Position numbers and translations under genes: made by a program | Assembly (NCBI RefSeq): GCF_000344615.1 | Contig: NZ_KB467824.1 | Span: forward strand, 5,343,125 to 5,407,124 | Length of the DNA stretch: 64,000 bases | DNA from: Janthinobacterium sp. CG3 | GTDB taxonomy: Bacteria > Pseudomonadota > Gammaproteobacteria > Burkholderiales > Burkholderiaceae_D | Direction: 5' to 3' | The notes under the pieces: model-generated | Told to the model about the DNA's origin: nothing | Databases searched by the model: none | Seen by the model: only the letters and a program-made list of their open reading frames with translations | Part shown: in pieces, positions 57,892 through 64,000 of the stretch | Layout: each line of letters opens with the position of its first letter | How positions within the stretch are numbered: the stretch's first letter is position 1

Positions 57892-58773
57892 ATGAAACGC
57901 ATCGTTCTGTTTATTCTGACCAACCTGGCCGTGATGCTGGTGCTGTCGATCGTGCTAACCGTGCTCGGCGTCGGGCGCCAGCCGTATGGCGGCGGCCTCG
58001 ACCTCGGCAGCCTGCTACTGTTTTCGCTGGTGGTCGGTTTTACCGGGGCGATTTTCTCGCTGCTGATCAGCAAACCGATGGCGAAGTGGTCGACCGGCGC
58101 GCGCGTGCTCGACAACCCGTCCTCGGCCACCGAGCTGTGGCTGGTCAACACCGTGCGCGCGCTGGCCGAGCGGGCCGGCATCGGCATGCCCGAGGTCGCC
58201 GTCTACGAGGGCGAGGCAAACGCCTTCGCCACCGGCGCGTTCAAGAACTCGGCGCTGGTGGCGGTCTCCACCGGCCTGCTGCAAAGCATGAACCGCGACG
58301 AGGTCGAAGCGGTGCTGGGCCACGAGATCGCCCACGTCGCCAACGGCGACATGGTCACGCTGACCCTGATCCAGGGCGTGGTCAACACCTTCGTGGTGTT
58401 CCTGGCGCGGGTGGTCGGCTTTTTCGTCGACAAGGTTTTGTTGCGAGGCAACGGTGAGCGCGGTCCGGGCATCGGCTACAGCGTTACCGTGATGGCCTGC
58501 GAAGTGCTGTTCGGCATCGCCGCCTCGCTGATCGTGGCCTGGTTTTCGCGCCAGCGCGAATTTCGCGCCGACGCCGGTTCCGCCAAGTATCTGGGCAGCC
58601 CGGCGCCGATGATGCACGCGCTGGCGCGCCTGGGCGGCGTGGCGCCCGGACAGTTGCCGCAGTCGATGGCGGCGCTCGGCATCACCGCCGGCAGCGGCGG
58701 CTGGACCGCGCTGTTCGCCACCCATCCGCCGCTGGAGGCGCGCATCGCCGCGCTGCGTGGCGTACAATCGTGA
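57892..58773 (+). CDS. htpX: Membrane zinc metalloprotease HtpX
   Basis: 293 residues from the ATG at 57892. Two N-terminal membrane helices ([19 protein letters not shown] and [19 protein letters not shown]) precede the protease core. [13 protein letters not shown] is the HExxH zinc site, and [12 protein letters not shown] the third ligand Glu/Asp region, with two further helices around ~155-205. The family is M48. HtpX degrades misfolded or damaged inner-membrane proteins with FtsH. It is a stress gene in E. coli; no sigma-32 site was recognised here. Confidence 0.94.
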   Translation: MKRIVLFILTNLAVMLVLSIVLTVLGVGRQPYGGGLDLGSLLLFSLVVGFTGAIFSLLISKPMAKWSTGARVLDNPSSATELWLVNTVRALAERAGIGMPEVAVYEGEANAFATGAFKNSALVAVSTGLLQSMNRDEVEAVLGHEIAHVANGDMVTLTLIQGVVNTFVVFLARVVGFFVDKVLLRGNGERGPGIGYSVTVMACEVLFGIAASLIVAWFSRQREFRADAGSAKYLGSPAPMMHALARLGGVAPGQLPQSMAALGITAGSGGWTALFATHPPLEARIAALRGVQS

Positions 58774-58819
58774 CAATTCTAACAAGGCGGCATGCCGAGC
58801 ATGCCCGGCATAACGCGAC

Positions 58820-59443
58820 ATGAGCCAATTTTTCCAGATCCACCCCGAGAACCCGCAGCAGCGCCTGCTCAAGCAGGCCGCGCACATCATCCACTCCGGC
58901 GGTATCGTCGCGTTGCCGACCGACTCGTGCTACGCGCTGGTCTGCCACCTCGACGACAAGGGCGCGGTCGAACGGCTGCGGCGCATCCGCGGCATCGATG
59001 AAAAGCACCATCTGACGCTGCTGTGCCGCGACCTCAGCGAAATCGGCGTCTACGCCCGCGTCGACAACCGCCAGTTCCGTCTGCTCAAGGCGGCCACGCC
59101 GGGTCCCTATACCTTCATCCTGGAGGCGACCAAGGAAGTGCCGCGGCGCCTGAGCCATCCGTCGCGCAAGACCATCGGCCTGCGCGTGCCGGAAAACCGC
59201 GTCGTCCAGGCGCTGCTGGAGGAACTCGGCCAGCCCCTGCTGGGCACCACCCTGATCCTGCCGGGCGACGACGACACCCTGACCGACGCCGACAGCATCC
59301 GCGAGCGGCTGGAAAAGCACATCGAGCTGATCGTCGACGGCGGCGCCTGTAGTTTCGAGCCGACCACCGTGGTCGACCTGACCGGCGCCGAGCCGGTGCT
59401 GGTGCGCCAGGGCCGCGGCGACGCCGCGTTGCTGGGCCTGTGA
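58820..59443 (+). CDS. yciO: YciO-family protein (Sua5/YrdC fold)
   Basis: 207 residues. SQFFQIHPENPQQRLLKQA closely matches the start of E. coli YciO, and the central parts (CRDLSEIGVYARVDN, TKEVPRRLSHPSRKTIGLRV and PTTVVDLTG) follow it too. The fold binds ATP and threonine/bicarbonate-like substrates; in the related TsaC/Sua5 it makes threonylcarbamoyl-AMP for tRNA t6A. YciO itself is a weaker, perhaps accessory enzyme. It lies between htpX and the M50 protease, all on the same strand. Confidence 0.93.
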   Translation: MSQFFQIHPENPQQRLLKQAAHIIHSGGIVALPTDSCYALVCHLDDKGAVERLRRIRGIDEKHHLTLLCRDLSEIGVYARVDNRQFRLLKAATPGPYTFILEATKEVPRRLSHPSRKTIGLRVPENRVVQALLEELGQPLLGTTLILPGDDDTLTDADSIRERLEKHIELIVDGGACSFEPTTVVDLTGAEPVLVRQGRGDAALLGL

Positions 59444-59498
59444 CGGCGCCGCGCGCGCCCGCGGCGGGCCGTTGTCGGCGCTCTGGTAGAATCGCGAT

Positions 59499-60170
59499 AT
59501 GAATGACATCAACCACATAGTACAAACCATTGCGGTTTTCCTGATTCCGGTCCTGTTCGCGATTTCCCTGCACGAGGCTGCCCACGGCTACGTGGCGCGC
59601 TATTTCGGCGACCCCACCGCCTCCAACGAGGGGCGCTTGAGCCTGAACCCGGCCAAGCACATCGACCCCTTCGGCACCGTCCTGCTGCCGCTGCTGCTAT
59701 ACCTGACGATCCAGATCCCGTTCGGCTACGCCAAGCCGGTGCCGGTCGACTACAGCCAGTTGCGCAATCCGAAAAAGCAGATGGCCTGGGTGGCGCTGGC
59801 CGGCCCGGGCGCCAATTTCTGCATGGGCCTGGGCTGGATGGTGCTGGCGGTGCTGCTGGCCACGGCCAATGTGCACGAGTCGTTTTTCCTGCGCATGGCC
59901 GCCGCCGGCGTCAGCGTCAACGCCGCCATGTGCGTCTTCAACATGATCCCGGTGCCCCCGCTCGACGGCGGACGCGTGCTGACCGGCCTGCTGCCGCTGG
60001 CGCTGGCGCGCAAGTTCGGCCGCATCGAGCAGTACGGCGTGTACGTGTTCGGCGTGCTGGTGGCGCTGATGTATTTCCACGTGCTCGACGGCGCGCTGAT
60101 CGCCGCGGTCCAACTGCTGATCGGCGTCTTCAAGGTGCTGGTGCTGCCCCTGACCCTTCTTTTGAACTGA
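59499..60170 (+). CDS. M50-family site-2 membrane metalloprotease
   Basis: 223 residues, with about five hydrophobic segments. SLHEAAHGYVARYFGDPTA carries the HExxH zinc motif inside a membrane helix, and NMIPVPPLDGGRVL has the NPxPPLDGG third-ligand Asp. No PDZ domain is present, so it is the small SpoIVFB-like or Rip-like type, found in many proteobacteria next to trpS. It would cut within membrane-spanning substrates; none is known for this subgroup. The trpS gene begins six bases after the stop. Confidence 0.92.
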   Translation: MNDINHIVQTIAVFLIPVLFAISLHEAAHGYVARYFGDPTASNEGRLSLNPAKHIDPFGTVLLPLLLYLTIQIPFGYAKPVPVDYSQLRNPKKQMAWVALAGPGANFCMGLGWMVLAVLLATANVHESFFLRMAAAGVSVNAAMCVFNMIPVPPLDGGRVLTGLLPLALARKFGRIEQYGVYVFGVLVALMYFHVLDGALIAAVQLLIGVFKVLVLPLTLLLN

Positions 60171-60176
60171 TCAACT

Positions 60177-61379
60177 ATGTACCCCGACCGCGTTGTCTCC
60201 GGCATGCGCCCGACCGGCTCCATGCACCTCGGCCACCACCACGGCGCGCTGAAGAACTGGGTCAAGATGCAGTCCGAGTTGCCCTGCCTGTTCTTCGTCG
60301 CCGACTGGCACGCGTTGACCACGCACTACGACGACCCGGGCTTGATCGAGCGCAGCACCTGGGACATGCTGGTCGACTGGCTGGCGGCCGGCATCGACCC
60401 GTCGCAGGCGACGCTGTTCATCCAGTCGAAGGTGCCGGAGCACGCCGAGCTGCACCTGCTGCTGTCGATGGCCACGCCGCTGGGCTGGCTGGAGCGGGTG
60501 CCGACCTACAAGGACCAGATCGAGAACCTGAGCAACAAGGACCTGGCCACCTACGGCTTCCTCGGCTACCCGCTGCTGCAGGCGGCCGACGTGCTGATCT
60601 ACCGCGCCAGCCAGGTGCCGGTGGGCGACGACCAGGTGCCGCACATTGAAATGATGCGCGAAATCGCGCGCCGCTTCAACCATTTGTACGGCAAGGAGAA
60701 GGGCTTCGAGGCGAAGGCCCAGGAGGCGGTGAAAAAGCTGGGCAGCAAGCGCGCCAAGCTCTACAACGAATTGCGCACCGACTACCAGCAACAGGGCAAG
60801 GACGCGGCGCTGGAACAGGCCAAGGCCATGCTCGACGACGCCCAGAGCCTGTCGATGATCGACCGCGAGCGCCTGTTCGGCTACCTCGAGGGCAGCCGCA
60901 AGCTGATCCTGGTGGAGCCGCACGCGCGCCTGACGGCGGACTCGCGCCTGCCCGGCCTGGACGGGCGCAAGATGTCCAAGAGCTACGGCAACGCGATCGC
61001 GCTGCGCGAGGACAAGGACAGCGTCACCAAGAAAGTGCGCACCATGCCGACCGACCCGGCGCGGGTGCGCCGCAGCGACCCGGGCGACCCGGCCAAGTGC
61101 CCGGTCTGGCAATTCCACGAAGTCTATTCCGACAACGCCACCAAGGAGTGGGTGGCGAAGGGCTGCAAGTCGGCCGGCATCGGCTGCATCGAATGCAAGC
61201 AGCCGGTCATCGACGCCATTATCAAGGAGCAGGAACCGATGCACGAGCGCGCCCAGCAATACCTCGACGACCCGACGCTGGTCCGCGCCATCGTCGCCGA
61301 CGGCAACGACGTGGCCCGCAAACTGGCGCAGGAAACCATGCGCGACGTGCGCGAGGCCATGGGCCTGGCGTACAGCTGA
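60177..61379 (+). CDS. trpS: Tryptophanyl-tRNA synthetase
   Basis: 400 residues, longer than the ~334 of E. coli, in line with a known longer betaproteobacterial form. HLGHHHGAL is the HIGH motif, and GRKMSKSYGN the KMSKS motif. AADVLIYRASQVPVGDDQ is the conserved class Ic segment. It charges tRNA-Trp. The stop codon is joined to the start of the methyltransferase gene (TGATG). Confidence 0.97.
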   Translation: MYPDRVVSGMRPTGSMHLGHHHGALKNWVKMQSELPCLFFVADWHALTTHYDDPGLIERSTWDMLVDWLAAGIDPSQATLFIQSKVPEHAELHLLLSMATPLGWLERVPTYKDQIENLSNKDLATYGFLGYPLLQAADVLIYRASQVPVGDDQVPHIEMMREIARRFNHLYGKEKGFEAKAQEAVKKLGSKRAKLYNELRTDYQQQGKDAALEQAKAMLDDAQSLSMIDRERLFGYLEGSRKLILVEPHARLTADSRLPGLDGRKMSKSYGNAIALREDKDSVTKKVRTMPTDPARVRRSDPGDPAKCPVWQFHEVYSDNATKEWVAKGCKSAGIGCIECKQPVIDAIIKEQEPMHERAQQYLDDPTLVRAIVADGNDVARKLAQETMRDVREAMGLAYS

Positions 61380-61942
61380 TGGGGATGGACGCCATTTCCC
61401 CTTGGGTGCGGCGCTGGGCGCCGCTGATTCCGGCCGGCGAGGTGCTCGACCTGGCCTGCGGCGGCGGCCGCCACGCGCGCCACCTGGCGGCGCTGGGCCA
61501 CGAGGTGCTGGCGCTGGACCGCGACCCGGACGCGCTGGCGCGCGCGGCCGGGCCGGGCGTCGTCACGGCCCAGTTCGACCTCGAGGAGGCGGACGCGGCC
61601 TGGCCTTACGCGGCCGGGCGCTTCGCCGGCGTGGTCGTCACCAACTACCTGCACCGGCCGCTGCTGGCCGGCATCGCGCGCAGCCTGGCGTCGGACGGCG
61701 TGCTGCTGTACGAAACCTTCAGCGCCGGCAACGCCGAGTTCGGCAAACCGTCGAATCCGGCCTTCCTGCTGGCCTCCGGCGAGTTGCTGGCCTGGGCCGC
61801 CCGGCACGGCTTGCGCGTGGTGGCGTTCGAGGAGGGCAGGGTGGACGCGCCGAAAGCGGCCATGGTGCAGCGCCTGTGCGCGGTGCGGGCCGATTTCCCG
61901 CCGCAGGCGGCGCTGCTGGCCGCGTGCGACGGCGTACTGTAA
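61379..61942 (+). CDS. SAM-dependent methyltransferase
   Basis: 187 residues from the ATG at 61379, which shares a base with the trpS stop (TGATG); an ATG six bases on is also possible. GEVLDLACGGGRHARHLAAL is motif I of class I methyltransferases, followed by ALDRDPDAL with the acidic residue for the ribose. Motif IV is VVTNYLHRPLL. The protein is short, with no added domain. The gene is usually found beside trpS/dapA in this order. The substrate is unknown. Confidence 0.85.
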   Translation: MGMDAISPWVRRWAPLIPAGEVLDLACGGGRHARHLAALGHEVLALDRDPDALARAAGPGVVTAQFDLEEADAAWPYAAGRFAGVVVTNYLHRPLLAGIARSLASDGVLLYETFSAGNAEFGKPSNPAFLLASGELLAWAARHGLRVVAFEEGRVDAPKAAMVQRLCAVRADFPPQAALLAACDGVL

Positions 61943-61957
61943 TGAACTGTAAAACAG

Positions 61958-61996
61958 GTGCAAGATGCACCACAGGCGCGGCCTATCCGCTACAAT
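61958..61996 (+). promoter_or_regulatory. Hairpin and -10 element ahead of dapA
   Basis: GGTGCA-AGA-TGCACC (61958-61972) makes a small perfect hairpin after the methyltransferase stop, and TACAAT (61991-61996) is a plausible -10 box 34 bases before the dapA ATG. A clear -35 was not seen. Confidence 0.4.
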
Positions 61997-62029
61997 CGAT
62001 GTTTTAATTCTCGGCGCACCATACTTACT

Positions 62030-62908
62030 ATGATCAAGGGCAGCATTGTAGCAATCGTCACCCCGATGCACGCGGACGGCAGTCTGGACTTTCCAGGCTT
62101 GCGCAAGCTGATCGACTGGCACATCGCCGAGGGTACGGACGGCATCGTCATCGTTGGCACCACCGGCGAATCGGCAACGGTCAGCGTGGAAGAACACTGC
62201 GAACTGATCCGTGCGACCGTCGAGCACGCCAAGGGACGCATTCCCATCATCGCCGGCAGCGGCGGCAATTCGACCGCCGAGGCGATCAAGCTGACCGAGT
62301 TCGCCAAGGAAGCCGGCGCCGACGCGGCCCTGGTAGTGGTGCCGTACTACAACCGGCCGACCCAGGAAGGCATGTACCAGCACTTCAAGGCCATCGCCCT
62401 GGCGGTCGACCTGCCGATCATCCTGTACAACGTGCCGGGCCGCACCGTGGCCGACATGTCCAACGAGACCATCGCGCGCCTGGCCGAGATTGCGAACATC
62501 GTCGGCGTCAAGGACGCCACCGGCAACATCGGCCGCGGCACCGACCTGCTGCGCATGGTGCCGCCGTCGTTCGCCGTGTATTCGGGCGACGACCCGACGG
62601 CGATGGCGCTGATGTTTTGCGGCGGCCAGGGCAACATTTCGGTGACCGCCAACGTCGCCCCGCGCGCGATGCACGAGTTGTGCGTGGCGGCCATGGGCGG
62701 CGACATCGCCGGCGCCGTGGCGATCAACAACAAGATGATCCCGCTGCACCAGAAATTGTTTGTCGAGCCGAACCCGGTGCCGGTCAAATGGGCGTTGACG
62801 GAAATGGGCATGATGCCGTCGGGCATACGCCTGCCGCTAGTCGGCCTGGCCGAAGACTGCCACGACACCGTCCGCGGCGCCTTGCGCGAAGCCGGCGTAT
62901 TACCATAA
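62030..62908 (+). CDS. dapA: 4-hydroxy-tetrahydrodipicolinate synthase
   Basis: 292 residues from the ATG at 62030. [15 protein letters not shown] opens the TIM barrel. [14 protein letters not shown], the catalytic Tyr in [16 protein letters not shown], and the Schiff-base Lys in [11 protein letters not shown] are all present. It condenses pyruvate and aspartate semialdehyde in the lysine and diaminopimelate pathway, supplying peptidoglycan. bamC follows 105 bases downstream, as in E. coli. Confidence 0.97.
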   Translation: MIKGSIVAIVTPMHADGSLDFPGLRKLIDWHIAEGTDGIVIVGTTGESATVSVEEHCELIRATVEHAKGRIPIIAGSGGNSTAEAIKLTEFAKEAGADAALVVVPYYNRPTQEGMYQHFKAIALAVDLPIILYNVPGRTVADMSNETIARLAEIANIVGVKDATGNIGRGTDLLRMVPPSFAVYSGDDPTAMALMFCGGQGNISVTANVAPRAMHELCVAAMGGDIAGAVAINNKMIPLHQKLFVEPNPVPVKWALTEMGMMPSGIRLPLVGLAEDCHDTVRGALREAGVLP

Positions 62909-63013
62909 GGCCCAGTCCGCCGCGACCCGGCGGGCTGGCCATGAGCCCCGACTTGAAACGGTCCGGATCTTCCCTGATTTCAGCTGCTGTTTAGCTTCTC
63001 ATCCAGTAACGAC

Positions 63014-64000
63014 ATGACTATTCGCAATAAACTTTACCCGGCCCACGCCGCCATGGCACAGCGCGGCCTCGTTATCGGCGCCGTTGTCGTCAGCCTGGCC
63101 GGCTGCGGCATGATCAGCTCCGTGGTAGGCAACGACAAGGTCGACTACAAGTCGGCCAAGAAAGCCAGCACGCTCGACGTGCCGCCGGATCTGACCCAGT
63201 TGCAGAAAGACAATCGTTACACGCTGCCGGACGCCAAGAACGGCGTCGCCACGGCTTCCGGCTACAACGCGCAAAAAAGCGCCGCGCCGATGGCCGCGGC
63301 CGGTACGCCCGGCGTGCTCGCCGGCACCGCCGAGACGCGCGTCGAGCGCGCCGGCAACCAGCGCTGGCTGGTCGTCAAGCAGACGCCCGAGGCCTTGTGG
63401 CCGCAGCTGAAAACCTTCTGGGAGGATTCCGGCTTCACGCTGGCGCTGGAGCAACCGGCGGCCGGCATCATGGAAACGGAATGGAATGAAAACCGCGCGA
63501 AGATCCCGCAAGACTTCGTGCGCAGCACCATCGGCAAGGTCTTCGATTCCCTGTATTCGACCGGCGAGCGCGACAAGTACCGCACCCGCGTCGAGCGCCT
63601 GCCGGACGGTTCCAGCGAAATCTACATCAGCCACCGCGGCGCCGAGGAAGTGGTCACCGGCCAGCAAAAGGACGGCACCATCTGGACCGCGCGGCCGAAC
63701 GACCCGGGCCTGGAGGCCATGTTCCTGGCGCGCCTGATGACGCGCCTGGGCAGCGGCGACGACACGCAGGCGAAGACCGCCGTCGACAAGGCCGTCGTGC
63801 AAGCGCTGCACGCCAAGCTGACCGGCGCCGCCGGCAGCCGCGCGGTGGAAGTGGACGAGGGCTTCGACCGCGCCTGGCGCCGCGTCGGCCTGGCGCTGGA
63901 CCGGGTCGGCTTCACCGTCGAGGACCGCGACCGCACCCAGGGCACGTATTTCGTGCGCTACCTCGACCCGGACGTCACCAAGACCGAAAGCTTCTTCAAG
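63014..64000 (+). CDS. bamC: Outer-membrane assembly lipoprotein BamC, partial
   Basis: 329 codons are visible and the frame is still open at the right edge. The ATG at 63014 is used; an ATG at 63053 directly before the lipoprotein signal (GLVIGAVVVSLAGCG) is a second option. The lipobox is SLAGC. The mature N-terminus has a long flexible part (YKSAKKASTLDVPPDLTQLQ, the family tag that binds BamD), then two helix-grip domains (~105-235 and ~255 onward). BamC is a lipoprotein of the BAM complex that inserts beta-barrel proteins. Confidence 0.93.
   Translation, partial: MTIRNKLYPAHAAMAQRGLVIGAVVVSLAGCGMISSVVGNDKVDYKSAKKASTLDVPPDLTQLQKDNRYTLPDAKNGVATASGYNAQKSAAPMAAAGTPGVLAGTAETRVERAGNQRWLVVKQTPEALWPQLKTFWEDSGFTLALEQPAAGIMETEWNENRAKIPQDFVRSTIGKVFDSLYSTGERDKYRTRVERLPDGSSEIYISHRGAEEVVTGQQKDGTIWTARPNDPGLEAMFLARLMTRLGSGDDTQAKTAVDKAVVQALHAKLTGAAGSRAVEVDEGFDRAWRRVGLALDRVGFTVEDRDRTQGTYFVRYLDPDVTKTESFFK

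Overview
The window is a GC-rich chromosomal segment from a betaproteobacterium, most likely Oxalobacteraceae (Massilia/Duganella/Janthinobacterium type). The basis is codon use, the core gene order on the right (pyrG-kdsA-eno-ftsB, hslO, gamma-carbonic anhydrase, trpH/rnm, htpX, yciO, M50 protease, trpS, dapA, bamC), and an ImuA-ImuB-DnaE2 mutagenesis system with LexA boxes. The genus is inferred, not proven.

Layout. 1-6.7 kb: a secreted heparinase II-family polysaccharide lyase (cut by the left edge), an MdfA-like drug exporter behind a hexuronate-regulator-like operator, a glycosyltransferase-GNAT fusion, a LysE exporter and a Na+/H+ antiporter. 6.8-9.0 kb: LexA-controlled imuA-imuB. 9.4-18.5 kb: a PAS-GGDEF cyclase, an M61 peptidase, a small heat-shock protein behind a sigma-32-type promoter, a Do-family protease, a two-component pair, and a CoaD-like/HD-domain fusion.

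18.5-38.97 kb is the accessory part. It starts at an AT-rich stretch with a small secreted protein and an IS66 scar. Then comes a two-gene SpvB/RHS locus: a secreted SpvB/FG-GAP protein, followed by a secreted RHS protein whose AT-rich C-terminal tip carries a PD-(D/E)XK-like nuclease signature and which is followed by an AT-rich candidate immunity gene. A ten-gene type II secretion/type IV pilus-like operon follows, with a lipoprotein secretin fused to a C-terminal cohesin-like domain. The part ends at a second truncated secreted-protein gene and an IS1380 scar. dnaE2 (39.0-42.2 kb) lies directly after this scar with its own LexA box, about 30 kb from imuAB.

42.2-48.9 kb, on the minus strand, is a complete stressosome module (RsbR, RsbS, RsbT). 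It is wired to an RsbT-like/SpoIIE phosphatase fusion, an RsbT-like hybrid histidine kinase and a REC-HK-REC kinase, with no sigma-B gene; a PRC-barrel protein lies upstream. 49-64 kb is core metabolism and cell-envelope biology, with a perfect 56-bp palindrome at 56.8 kb. The right edge cuts bamC. No rRNA, tRNA or CRISPR array was recognised.
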